DNA of 64,000 nucleotides from Verrucomicrobiia bacterium (GTDB lineage Bacteria > Verrucomicrobiota > Verrucomicrobiia > Limisphaerales > JADLHS01). A program made the position numbers and the translations under genes. Position 1 is the stretch's first letter. Every line of letters starts with the position of its first letter. The stretch lies in NCBI GenBank assembly GCA_026125285.1, contig JAHCLO010000001.1:422303-486302 (forward strand), written 5' to 3'. Positions 17,551 to 25,752 of this stretch are shown one piece after another. Under the pieces are notes generated by a model. The model was not told the origin of the DNA. It did not search any database and worked only from the letters and a program-made list of their open reading frames with translations.

Positions 17551-18630
17551 TCACCGCGCGATCCAGCCGCCACCGACCACCAGATCATCCTGATAGAACA
17601 CCACCGCCTGACCCGGAGTAATGGCGCGTTGCGGCGTGTGCAGCCGCACTCGCGCGCGTCCATCGGCTAGTGGCAGCACGGTGGCGGGGGTGCCGGGATG
17701 ATTGTAGCGAATTTTCGCCGTCACTTCGAGACTCGCGGGTAGATTGTCCCACGGAATCCAGTTGCAGTTCTGCACTGTGAATTCATCGCGGTTTAACAAC
17801 GATTCATCACCCACTACAACACGGTTGTTTTCCGCATCCAATTCCACCACGTAAAGCGGTCGCGCGGAAGAAATCCCCAGCCCTCGCCGTTGGCCAATGG
17901 TGTAAAACTCGATGCCGTCGTGATAGCCCAGCACCTTCCCTCTTTCATCCACGATCTCGCCGCGATGCTTCTGCACCAGCTTCGCCTGTTCGAGAAAGTC
18001 GCCGTAGTCGTTGTCCGGCACGAAGCAAATCTCCATGCTTTCTTCCTTCTCCGCAGTCTTGAGCCTACAGTGCCGCGCCACGTCGCGCGTGTCACTCTTG
18101 GTCTTTTCACCCAGCGGAAACATTGCCCGCGCGAGTTGATCCTGTCGCAACGAGAACAGGAAATAACTCTGGTCCTTCCGCAGATCACGCCCCCGCTTGA
18201 GCAGCACCCGCCCGTTCTGCCGTTCGAGCCGCGCGAAATGGCCGGTGGCGATGAACTCCGCTCCAAGTTGATTCGCCCGCTCAATCAGCCGCCCAAATTT
18301 CAAGTTCTGGTTGCACATCACGCAGGGATTCGGCGTGCGCCCGGCCTTGTATTCATCGGCGAAGTACTGGATGACGTATTTCTGAAAATCCGCCGCCTCG
18401 TCAATGAGGTAGTAGGGTACGCCCAGCTTGTGGCAGACGGCCCGTGCGTCGGTGACCGCCTGCGGTCCGCAACACTTGTCCTCAGCGCGGTTCACGCAGT
18501 CTTGCGGCCAGAGCTTGAGCGTAATGCCGACCACGTCGTAACCCTGTTCCTGCAACAACGCCGCCGTGGCGGAGGAATCCACTCCGCCGCTCATGCCCAC
18601 CACCACCCGGATGCGTTTCTCATTGTTCAC
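17551..18630 (-). CDS. mnmA: tRNA-specific 2-thiouridylase MnmA
   Basis: A 359-residue MnmA, which puts sulfur on U34 of Lys, Glu and Gln tRNAs. The N-terminal ATP-PPase loop is VVVGMSGGVDSS. The first catalytic Cys is in TPNPCVMCNQNLKFG and the second in MEICFVPDNDYGDF. The PPase domain is followed by IGQRRGLGIS and the C-terminal beta barrel. The start is GTG (MNNEKRIRVVVG). A stretch of about 370 non-coding bases separates it from the divergent HlyD-type gene. Confidence 0.96.
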   Translation of the reverse strand: MNNEKRIRVVVGMSGGVDSSATAALLQEQGYDVVGITLKLWPQDCVNRAEDKCCGPQAVTDARAVCHKLGVPYYLIDEAADFQKYVIQYFADEYKAGRTPNPCVMCNQNLKFGRLIERANQLGAEFIATGHFARLERQNGRVLLKRGRDLRKDQSYFLFSLRQDQLARAMFPLGEKTKSDTRDVARHCRLKTAEKEESMEICFVPDNDYGDFLEQAKLVQKHRGEIVDERGKVLGYHDGIEFYTIGQRRGLGISSARPLYVVELDAENNRVVVGDESLLNRDEFTVQNCNWIPWDNLPASLEVTAKIRYNHPGTPATVLPLADGRARVRLHTPQRAITPGQAVVFYQDDLVVGGGWIAR

Positions 18631-19004
18631 AAGGCGGACACTATACCCGGCCCATTGCCTGTGTAAAACAGTTGCAGAACTGAATGACTCGTGACGGACG
18701 GTTCACTGCGACCTCCCATCCGCTGAACGGCTTCGGCACGAACGATTTCAGCATTGTCCGAATCGGCATCCCCGGTTTACGCTTCAATGTCATGTGGCAG
18801 TGCGAAGCAAACATACTCCATGGTTTACCAACCAGCCGGTCAGCCTCCTTTCTAGGATCGCTTTACAGCGTCCACTTGACGGCTTGGGCTTTCTCTCCGC
18901 TGGGGCATGCAGGCGGACACTGCGTCGGCGCGTACGGGCGCAATGACTATCGGGCGTTTCTATCCCGCCGGTGACCATTGACTTCGAAGTCCTACCACAC
19001 GCAG
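18631..19004. other. Intergenic region between divergent genes, no gene seen
   Basis: A gap of 374 bases between mnmA (minus) and the HlyD-type gene (plus). I see no open frame with family similarity, no strong palindrome and no promoter pair that I would defend. It must hold the promoters of both flanking genes. Confidence 0.5.
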
Positions 19005-20234
19005 ATGATAGAAAAGTCCAACGCACCCCGACCCGGCGGCGCTTCCACACCGCGCGTCAATCGCCCGCGCCGCCCGCACCGCTGGATCCCTTACACCGGC
19101 GCGGTGGTGTTGCTGGGGTTGATCGTGGTTGGTCTGTGGCCGGAAGCAGTCCCAGTGGAGACCGCCACCGTCAGTCAGGGATCGCTCCGAACCACCGTCA
19201 ACGAGGAGGGCAAAACGCGCATCAAACACCGATTTGTAGTATCCGCCCCGGTCACCGGGCAACTCCGGCGCATCCCCTTCAAGCCGGGTGCGGAAGTGCT
19301 CGCGGAGCAAACCGTGGTGGCGGTCATTGATCCTCTAGCTTCGTCGCCCTTGGACCTGCGCTCGCGTGTCACCGCGCAAGCGCGGCGAGATGTCGCCGCC
19401 GCCAACGCGGAAAAAGCCCGAGCCGCGCTGACGTTTGCGGCCAGTGAACTGCGGCGCGTGGAGAAACTGCGCGCCGAAGCCACCGTCTCGGAACAGGAGT
19501 TTGAAACGGCTCAATGGCGCGAAACCGCCGCAGCCCGCGAACTCAGCGCGGCGGAAAGCGCGTTGCGCCAGGCGGAAGCCGAATTGGCCGATTTTTCCCT
19601 CCCCCTCATGGACGGGGCAAACGCCAGCGTGCCCCCGACGGAAGTGCGCTCGCCGGTCACGGGTCGCGTGCTGCGTGTGTTCGAAGAAAGCGCGCGCGCC
19701 GTCAGTTCCGGATTGCCGTTGATCGAAGTCGGCGACCCGACGGATCTGGAAGTCGTCATCGAGGTGCTCTCGCGGGACGGGGCCAGGATCGCGCCGGGCA
19801 CAAAAGTGGAACTGGAGCACTGGGGCGGCAGCCAGCCCTTGGCGGCGCGGGTGCGGCTGGTTGAACCTGCCGGTTTTACCAAAATTTCCGCGCTGGGCGT
19901 CGAGGAACAACGCGTGAACGTGGTTGCCGACCTCGTGACCCCGCCGGAGGAACGTCAGAATCTGGGCGACAACTTCCGCGTCGAGGCCCGCATCATAACC
20001 TGGGAAACGGAACAGACTTTGAAAGTACCCGCCGGGGCGTTGTTTCGGCGCGGCCCGCAATGGGAAACATTTGTCCTGGAGGGCGGTCGAGTGCGATTGC
20101 GTACAGTCACCGTTGGCCCTTCCAGCGGAACGGAAACCGAAATCCTGGATGGACTGAAGGCGGGTGATGAAGTGGTGGTGTATCCCGGCGACCGCGTGCG
20201 CGACGGACTGCGGGTCAGGCCAATCAAAATCTGA
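19005..20234 (+). CDS. HlyD/RND-type periplasmic adaptor (membrane fusion) protein
   Basis: A 409-residue protein with one N-terminal membrane segment (WIPYTGAVVLLGLIVVGLWP). A first lipoyl half-domain follows (FVVSAPVTGQLRRIPFKPGA, then EVLAEQTVVAVID), then an Ala/Glu/Arg-rich coiled-coil hairpin, the second lipoyl half (VRSPVTGRVLRVFEESARAV) and beta-barrel domains. Such adaptors link an inner-membrane ABC or RND pump to an outer-membrane channel. The ATG at 19005 (MIEKSNAPRP) is preferred to the TTG at 18978. No transporter gene follows, so the partner pump must be elsewhere. Confidence 0.87.
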   Translation: MIEKSNAPRPGGASTPRVNRPRRPHRWIPYTGAVVLLGLIVVGLWPEAVPVETATVSQGSLRTTVNEEGKTRIKHRFVVSAPVTGQLRRIPFKPGAEVLAEQTVVAVIDPLASSPLDLRSRVTAQARRDVAAANAEKARAALTFAASELRRVEKLRAEATVSEQEFETAQWRETAAARELSAAESALRQAEAELADFSLPLMDGANASVPPTEVRSPVTGRVLRVFEESARAVSSGLPLIEVGDPTDLEVVIEVLSRDGARIAPGTKVELEHWGGSQPLAARVRLVEPAGFTKISALGVEEQRVNVVADLVTPPEERQNLGDNFRVEARIITWETEQTLKVPAGALFRRGPQWETFVLEGGRVRLRTVTVGPSSGTETEILDGLKAGDEVVVYPGDRVRDGLRVRPIKI

Positions 20235-20331
20235 GCCGCCGCTCTTCACGGCCTTGACTCGTTACAAGGAATTCAGGCGTATGCCCGAAATGTTCTCCCC
20301 TCCCCTGCCCTTCTCGGTTATTGGTTCCGGC

Positions 20332-21132
20332 ATGTCATCACCATTGAAAGATAAATGGGTATTGATCACCGGTGCATCCAGCGGTTTTGGTGCGGCAGCA
20401 GCACACGCGTTCGGCGCGGTCGGCGCAAAATTATTGCTCGGCGCACGGCGGGTTGATCGCTTGGAACAGGTCGCCAACGCAGCGCGTCAAGCCGGCGCCG
20501 GCGAGGCACATCCTCACGCCCTCGATGTCAGTCGGACGGCCAGCGTAGAAACGTTTGTCGCGTGGGCGCGGGAGAAAACTCAAAATCCGAAATCCGAAAT
20601 CCGAAATTTACACATTCTGATCAACAACGCCGGCGGCGCGCTCGGCCTGGATACCGTTGCCGAAGGCAAAGACGAGGACTGGGAAGGCATGTTCCAAAGC
20701 AACGCCTTGGGCATCCTGCGGATGACGCGTGCCGCGCTGCCCCTCATGCCGCACGACGTCGGCGCGTCCATCATCAACATCGGCTCGCTCGCCGGACGCA
20801 CCGCGTACGAAGGCGGTTCGGCCTACTGCGCTGCCAAAGCGGCCGAACTGCAAATCACGCGGGCACTCCGGTTGGAACTTTGCGGCACGGGCATCCGCGT
20901 CAGTTCCGTTGATCCCGGCCTGGCGGAAACGGAGTTTTCACTCGTGCGCTTCAAAGGCGATACCGAGCGCGCCAAGAAGCCATACGAAGGGGTGAAACCG
21001 CTCACTGCGGAAGACATCGCCGAGATTCTCGTGTGGGTCGCCAGCCGCCCGGCGCACGTGAACATTGACGAACTGCTCGTCAAGCCTGTAGATCAGGCGG
21101 CGATCCACAAGGTCTTCCGGCGATCTGCGTGA
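20332..21132 (+). CDS. Short-chain dehydrogenase/reductase (YdfG-like) with repeat-derived insertion
   Basis: A 266-residue classical SDR. The cofactor motif is ITGASSGFG, the NNAG motif is ILINNAGGAL, the catalytic Ser lies in INIGSLAGR and the catalytic pair in AYCAAKAAE (YxxxK). VDPGLAETEFS matches YdfG-type NADP-dependent serine/3-hydroxy acid dehydrogenases. Between helix alpha-D and the NNAG strand the protein carries TQNPKSEIRN, encoded by a DNA tandem repeat (see 20582-20609). The ATG at 20332 gives the family-like N-terminus. An ATG at 20281, preceded by AAGGA, would add 17 residues. Confidence 0.9.
   Translation: MSSPLKDKWVLITGASSGFGAAAAHAFGAVGAKLLLGARRVDRLEQVANAARQAGAGEAHPHALDVSRTASVETFVAWAREKTQNPKSEIRNLHILINNAGGALGLDTVAEGKDEDWEGMFQSNALGILRMTRAALPLMPHDVGASIINIGSLAGRTAYEGGSAYCAAKAAELQITRALRLELCGTGIRVSSVDPGLAETEFSLVRFKGDTERAKKPYEGVKPLTAEDIAEILVWVASRPAHVNIDELLVKPVDQAAIHKVFRRSA
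20582..20609. repeat. Intragenic AAATCCG tandem repeat
   Basis: Three consecutive AAATCCG units followed by AAATTT, inside the SDR gene. The repeat is translated as NPKSEIRN. The same short repeat is known to me as a dispersed sequence in Planctomycetota and Verrucomicrobiota genomes; its presence within a coding sequence is what is seen here. Confidence 0.75.
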
Positions 21133-21600
21133 GAATTGTTTGACGACTCAAGTGCCCCTTGAGCCTGTCCATGGGCCTCCCGTGACTGCGACGCCTCGGC
21201 GTAGCGGGTGGAGGTGACGCCCGCGTCGCCTTTCTCCCGCCGTCGGCCGCTGCGGGGGCGCTGCGGCCGCTCCCTGCGACAGGGCGTCGCAGCCACAGTT
21301 CATGGCCGTGATGCGCTATTCGAGCATCGTGGAGGCTATTCATGACCCTCGGCGTGAAGGTGTCTCAACAGGGCGCCGCAAACCATCCTCATCTAAATTG
21401 GCGGCGCTCAACCCGGATGCCGCTACGGTTCACGGTTCAGCGGTTTCAACGCGCGGACTTCCATTTGGGTGAAACCTCTCCGAATTCGCGCCGTGTGGAG
21501 ATGACGGACTGCCGCAGGAACTCCGTTAGCCGGGAGCGCCGACGTAGTGTCGTGTTTGAGCGGGCGAAGACTGACTGTTTTCAAGGCCCCCCGTGTCACC
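21133..21600. other. Intergenic region with REP-like palindrome
   Basis: A non-coding stretch of 468 bases. Its first third is a long imperfect palindrome (21182-21295). The remainder (about 21340-21600) has open frames on both strands but none that I recognise, and looks like degenerate or dispersed repeat sequence. Confidence 0.5.
21182..21295. repeat. Long imperfect inverted repeat
   Basis: The outer arms GTGACTGCGACGCC (21182-21195) and GGCGTCGCAGCCAC (near 21283-21296) are reverse complements with one or two mismatches. An inner GC-rich pair, CGGCCGC and GCGGCCG, also folds. It lies downstream of two convergent genes and resembles the element at 5578-5653 in position and style, though not in sequence. 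Confidence 0.6.
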
Positions 21601-21990
21601 TCACGCGGGCCAGCCCACCGACTGAATCGCGTCGCGATTCCGCAGCCAGAAGTGAATACCCTCGTGATGCACGCGGGCCACGACACCCATTCGCCGCGCC
21701 GTGTTGCTGAACCTGGCATGCCGCAGAAACCGGCGCGCGAAATACGCGGCGTCATCCGCCCGCACGTCCAAAAACACCAGGCCATAACTCGTGTGGCAAA
21801 GCGACGGCTGGAAAAAATCCCTGTCCAACGTGAAAAAAGTCACGCGCCGCTGACGATGCAGCAGCGGAATGATGTCTGTATCCTTCGTGCCAGACGAGGC
21901 CAACTCCCGACCAATCTGCCGGAACGCAATGTGCCAATCCTTCAAGAGTGGCCGTTGATCCTCCGGAAAGTTCTCGTCGAGCAGATTCAA
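21601..21990 (-). CDS. DUF5615-type PIN-like toxin
   Basis: A 129-residue protein opening NLLDENFPEDQRPLL, the first acidic motif of DUF5615/Mut7-C-like PIN-fold proteins. FFTLDRDFF and VFLDVRADD supply further acidic residues. These proteins are thought to be ribonuclease toxins. The only start that keeps the first motif is TTG at 21990. The DUF433 antitoxin gene ends 62 bases upstream on the same strand, completing the usual antitoxin-then-toxin order. The C-terminus (WLRNRDAIQSVGWPA) looks complete. Confidence 0.75.
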   Translation of the reverse strand: MNLLDENFPEDQRPLLKDWHIAFRQIGRELASSGTKDTDIIPLLHRQRRVTFFTLDRDFFQPSLCHTSYGLVFLDVRADDAAYFARRFLRHARFSNTARRMGVVARVHHEGIHFWLRNRDAIQSVGWPA

Positions 21991-22052
21991 GCGGCGACGA
22001 GTTCAGGCGCTTTGTGCGCCTTTGGACGATGGTGACTGCCGCCTTCATGCAA

Positions 22053-22301
22053 CTAGGCGTCGCGCGCGAGCCGCACCGCCTCGGCCACCGCCGCCAAAGG
22101 AATCTTTCCGCCCCAACGCGTGTTGCAGATGAAATCCCATGACCGCCCATCGGCGACGTCCTCCAACACCTGCCATACCATGATGCGCGTTCCTTTGAAG
22201 GTCGGTTTGCCGTGACAAACCTCGGGATCCGCCACGATGTGACACCCCAACTCGACGCGCTTTCGCGAGCCGCCGAAACCCGTGCGTTTGCCATTCTTCA
22301 T
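22053..22301 (-). CDS. DUF433 antitoxin
   Basis: An 82-residue DUF433 protein. The family signature is IVADPEVCHGKPTFKGTRI (read in pieces: CHGKP, FKGTRI), followed by MVWQVLEDVADG and the helical C-terminus AVAEAVRLARDA. DUF433 proteins are small winged-helix-like antitoxins paired with DUF5615 toxins, as here. The ATG at 22301 is preceded by GAGAGG. Confidence 0.82.
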   Translation of the reverse strand: MKNGKRTGFGGSRKRVELGCHIVADPEVCHGKPTFKGTRIMVWQVLEDVADGRSWDFICNTRWGGKIPLAAVAEAVRLARDA

Positions 22302-22848
22302 GCCTCTCACGCTACGCGTCGCTGTTAAAAACCGCAAGCCCGTCATTCCGCTTCTGCGGTTCAGAGCGCGGAGTGGCGTTCCACGATGTCCCACAAACTG
22401 GAGGTCAACTGGGCTGAAATCCAGTCGGAGAATACTCCAGACTGATGCGGCTCGTTTGCGACCGAGCGCTCCGATTCCGATGTCAGCGCGGTATTGGCGG
22501 AGCTTCTGGAATTCGAGGACTCAGCGCAAAGGGCCAATTTTGACCGAGCAAGTCCACATCGTCTGGCATCAAGTCGTCCGCCGGAACATCAACGGAACGA
22601 TTCAACCGCGATTTAGGCCGACAACAGGTCGGCGTTCCGTCGCAGAAGGCGGTTTCCGGCGGGGCAAAGTCTTATCACTTGAGGCGCTGATCTACTTTCT
22701 CTCACGGAGCGCTGGTCGGCGACCCATTTACACCGGGCGGACGAGTGGTGGGGCTCAAATCTAAACAGGTTGTGCTCCTGAGTGCGCCGCACCGGCCCGG
22801 ACCTTACGACCGACCTTCTTTAACTGCTCGTGGCTCTGGCCCCAGAAC
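22302..22848. other. Intergenic region, no convincing gene
   Basis: A stretch of 547 bases between the antitoxin start and the end of the sialate-esterase gene. Several open frames exist, the longest on the plus strand from 22282, but their composition (Arg/Ser/Pro-rich) looks non-coding. A short stretch near 22480-22540 reads as a plausible peptide fragment (SAVLAELLEFEDSAQR) and may be a gene remnant. Confidence 0.4.
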
Positions 22849-24363
22849 TCACTTCTTCGCCGCAGTGATCATCGGAAAATCATCCGTGCGAAACGGCGAG
22901 GCCGGCAAGCCGTCCTTGTTCCACAAATTGACCACCGGGCAATCCGCCCAACCATAGCGTACCGCCACCGGCTTCGGGACTTGCGGGCTGCTGACCACGA
23001 CGGTGTCGCCCACGATCTGGGCCTTGGCCCAGAAAAATTTACGGTCCTCGCCGCAGATCGCGAATCCCTTCAAATCGCCATCGCGCGCTTCCAGTCCTTT
23101 GCCCACGTGGTCGAAGGATAGCACAACGCTGGCGTCCTGAATCTTCAGGCTGCGATACAACGGGCCGGAGTAGGTGATCTTTTCGCCGTAAGCTATGCCT
23201 CGCGCCGCCAGCGCCAGCCGCGCGCCGACGGGTTGTTTGTTGCGCGGATGGATGTCCTTGGGATCGCCCACATCGGTGATGACCACCATGCCAACGTTTG
23301 GCAGCACTGTCGTGGCGAGCCATTGAGCTTCGCGCAGTTCCGCCCAGGCACTTTCCTGCGGCTCTTCCTTGACGGCCATGAACGGCGCCAGTTGCACCGC
23401 GAGGAACGTGAAGTCGCCCTGCCTCCAGTCGCGCCGCCAGTTGCGGATCATGTCCGGAAACAAGGTGCGGTACTGCTCGGCGCGACCGGCGTTGGATTCG
23501 CCCTGGTACCAGATCGCGCCCTTGAAGGCATAGGGAATGAGCGGAGCGATCATGCCGTTGTACAACTCGGTGGGTCGCCAGCCAAACCGCGGGGCTTGCT
23601 TCTTGAACTCCTCGCCCTTGCTCGCGGCAACCGCCTTTTCCTTTTCATACTCAATGACCGCCGCTTGATGGTTCTTCCAGGCTTCGGCATGGGCATCGAG
23701 TATTTCACTTTGGTAGCGCGGATTGATCTCCAGCGATTCGCGGTTCATCCAGACTTCCGCTGGCGAACCGCCCCAATCGGACTGAATGATGCCGACAGGC
23801 ACCTTGCGGGCGGCGACCAGGTCCCGTGCAAAATAATACCCCACCGCGCTGTAGCCACCGATCATGTCGGGCGAACAGACTTTCCAGGAGGAATTGATGC
23901 GCGTGGTGGGGGCGTCGGCTTTTACGTTTGGCACCATAAAGAAACGAATCTGCGAATTCGTGGCTGACGCAATGGCCGCCGCCGAATCATCGGTTTGTGT
24001 GAGCGGCCATTCCATGTTGGATTGACCGCTGGCGATCCAGACTTCGCCCACCAGCACATTGGTGAATTGCAGCGTGCGCGACGGAGACGAGATTGTCAGC
24101 ACGTCCGGCCCGCCCGCACTGAGGCGGCGCAGCCGCAGCGACCAGGCACCGTTTTGGGCCGTGGTCGTGACTTTCTGTCCGCGGAATTGGACTGTGATGA
24201 TTTCGCCGTCATCCGCCCAACCCCAGACCGGCACAGAGACGTTGCGCTGCAAGACCATGTTGTCGGAGAACAATGCCGGCAGCTTGAGTTCCGCGTGCAG
24301 CGGCAGTACCAGCGCCATTGAAAACAGACTGATCCACCCTCGAAGTAGTTTTGCCTTCATCAT
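22849..24363 (-). CDS. Sialate O-acetylesterase family protein
   Basis: About 504 residues with a signal peptide (LLRGWISLFSMALVLPLHA). The mature protein starts ELKLPALFSDNMVLQRN, a hallmark of this family. The SGNH block is GEVWIASGQSNMEWPL, with the nucleophile Ser in GQSNM. Further signatures are YYFARDL, VGIIQSDWGGSPAEVWM and AIWYQGESNA. The catalytic Asp/His block is VVITDVGDPKDIHPRNKQPV. The enzyme removes acetyl groups from sugars such as sialic acid or xylan side chains and is probably periplasmic or secreted. It starts at 24363 or at the adjacent ATG, 24360. Confidence 0.92.
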   Translation of the reverse strand: MMKAKLLRGWISLFSMALVLPLHAELKLPALFSDNMVLQRNVSVPVWGWADDGEIITVQFRGQKVTTTAQNGAWSLRLRRLSAGGPDVLTISSPSRTLQFTNVLVGEVWIASGQSNMEWPLTQTDDSAAAIASATNSQIRFFMVPNVKADAPTTRINSSWKVCSPDMIGGYSAVGYYFARDLVAARKVPVGIIQSDWGGSPAEVWMNRESLEINPRYQSEILDAHAEAWKNHQAAVIEYEKEKAVAASKGEEFKKQAPRFGWRPTELYNGMIAPLIPYAFKGAIWYQGESNAGRAEQYRTLFPDMIRNWRRDWRQGDFTFLAVQLAPFMAVKEEPQESAWAELREAQWLATTVLPNVGMVVITDVGDPKDIHPRNKQPVGARLALAARGIAYGEKITYSGPLYRSLKIQDASVVLSFDHVGKGLEARDGDLKGFAICGEDRKFFWAKAQIVGDTVVVSSPQVPKPVAVRYGWADCPVVNLWNKDGLPASPFRTDDFPMITAAKK

Positions 24364-24426
24364 GGGCGGTAGTGCATCGCAACCCCACGCAGGCGTCAAC
24401 GGAAATGTGGCGGAATGTGCGGGAAC

Positions 24427-25590
24427 TTACACGCCCCGATTCGCCCGCCACAGCAGCACGACGCCCGCCGCCTGAAACAGGAGGTTGGGGATCCACACAA
24501 TCAAGTGCGGCGCGAATTCCGGCCGCGTGGCCAGCGATTCGCCGACGAGGATGAAGCTGTAATAAACGGCCACCAGCACCAGGGCCACACCCACGCCGAC
24601 GTTCGTTTCGCGGCGGTGCATCCGAATGCCCAACGGGATGCCGATCAGTGCGAAGCCAAAGCAAGCCAGCGAGAACGCGGCCTGCCGGTGAATCTGCACG
24701 CGAACCGGCGAGGTCAGATCCCCTAGTTGTTTTTCGAGTTCCCGCCGTTGAATTTGGGGCGTGGTTTCAGGGTCCAAGTTCACGGACAGCGGCAAACTGA
24801 TGCGCTCTTCCAGTTCCCGCAATTCCTCCCGCAATTCCGCATAAGTCATGTCGCTCAGGCGGGGCCGTCGCCCCTTTCTGCCCGGATTCAATTCAAACTC
24901 GGGCAAGGTGACGTCACCCGAACTGAGCATCACCCGGCCATCCTGGATTTTGATACTCCGGGCATCAAAGAGTTGCAGGGTGATGGTGTTGTTGGTGGCA
25001 TCGAGGAGCAGTTTACCGCGCGGCGACCGGATCGTGGTGGTATCGCGCGGGTCCTCTTCCTGCTTGAGGATCATCACGTCTTGCAGGTTTCCGCCGTCAT
25101 TCTTGCCGACATAAATGATGTGCCCGCGTTCTTTGAGAAAACGGCCCGCCGGCAATTGGGCGGCGGTCAGTTCCGCCCCCAAACTGTAAAGGAGACTCCG
25201 ATAGGCCACCCGACAGCGGGGCGCAATCTCCAGGTTCACGATAGCGCTTAGGCCACAAAGCAACAGGCTCAACAGCAGAATCGGGGTGATAAGCGAAAGC
25301 AGACTGATACCGCTCGCGCGCACCGCCGTGAGTTCCTGATCCGCACTGAACCGGCCGAACACCAGCAACGTAGCCGTCAACAGCGCCATCGGCAGGGCAA
25401 ACACCCACACGAATGGAATTAATAACCCCACCGCTTCCGCCACCGTCGCCAACGAGGCCTGGCGATTGACCAAGAGCGTCAAAATCTCCTTGAGGACGTT
25501 GCCCACCAGCAACACAAAGGTAAACACAGCCACGGTCATCAACAGCGAAGCGACGACTTGACGAGTGAGGTATCCGTGCAGCGTATTCAC
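24427..25590 (-). CDS. LptF/LptG-family lipopolysaccharide export permease
   Basis: A 387-residue permease with paired N-terminal membrane segments (VVASLLMTVAVFTFVLLVG, IPFVWVFALPMALLTATLLV). A periplasmic beta-jellyroll region follows (TIRSPRGKLLLDATNNTITL), then three C-terminal membrane segments (AAFSLACFGFALIGIPLGI and on). The block GRFSADQELTAVRASGISL is the cytoplasmic coupling helix region typical of LptF/G. With LptB it drives LPS from the inner membrane to the outer membrane. The GTG at 25590 gives the family-like N-terminus NTLHGYLTRQV. F versus G cannot be decided here; the partner is not adjacent. Confidence 0.88.
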   Translation of the reverse strand: MNTLHGYLTRQVVASLLMTVAVFTFVLLVGNVLKEILTLLVNRQASLATVAEAVGLLIPFVWVFALPMALLTATLLVFGRFSADQELTAVRASGISLLSLITPILLLSLLLCGLSAIVNLEIAPRCRVAYRSLLYSLGAELTAAQLPAGRFLKERGHIIYVGKNDGGNLQDVMILKQEEDPRDTTTIRSPRGKLLLDATNNTITLQLFDARSIKIQDGRVMLSSGDVTLPEFELNPGRKGRRPRLSDMTYAELREELRELEERISLPLSVNLDPETTPQIQRRELEKQLGDLTSPVRVQIHRQAAFSLACFGFALIGIPLGIRMHRRETNVGVGVALVLVAVYYSFILVGESLATRPEFAPHLIVWIPNLLFQAAGVVLLWRANRGV

Positions 25591-25752
25591 AATGGCCGGG
25601 CCGCAATTTGCTGCTTCGCCTGGCGCCGCACAATGAAAAGAATGGTCCAGGGAATGACAAAATCGGTCAATTGCTTCCCCCGCCGCATCTGGCAGAATGG
25701 CCGGGAAGTCGGTGGGCAACTGAAACCGGATGCCACCCGGCTGCCCGGCGAT

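Noticed and set aside
22282..22764. 160-codon plus-strand frame upstream of the sialate esterase
   Set aside because: Starts antisense to the DUF433 gene; Arg/Ser-rich without any domain, so not called as a gene.
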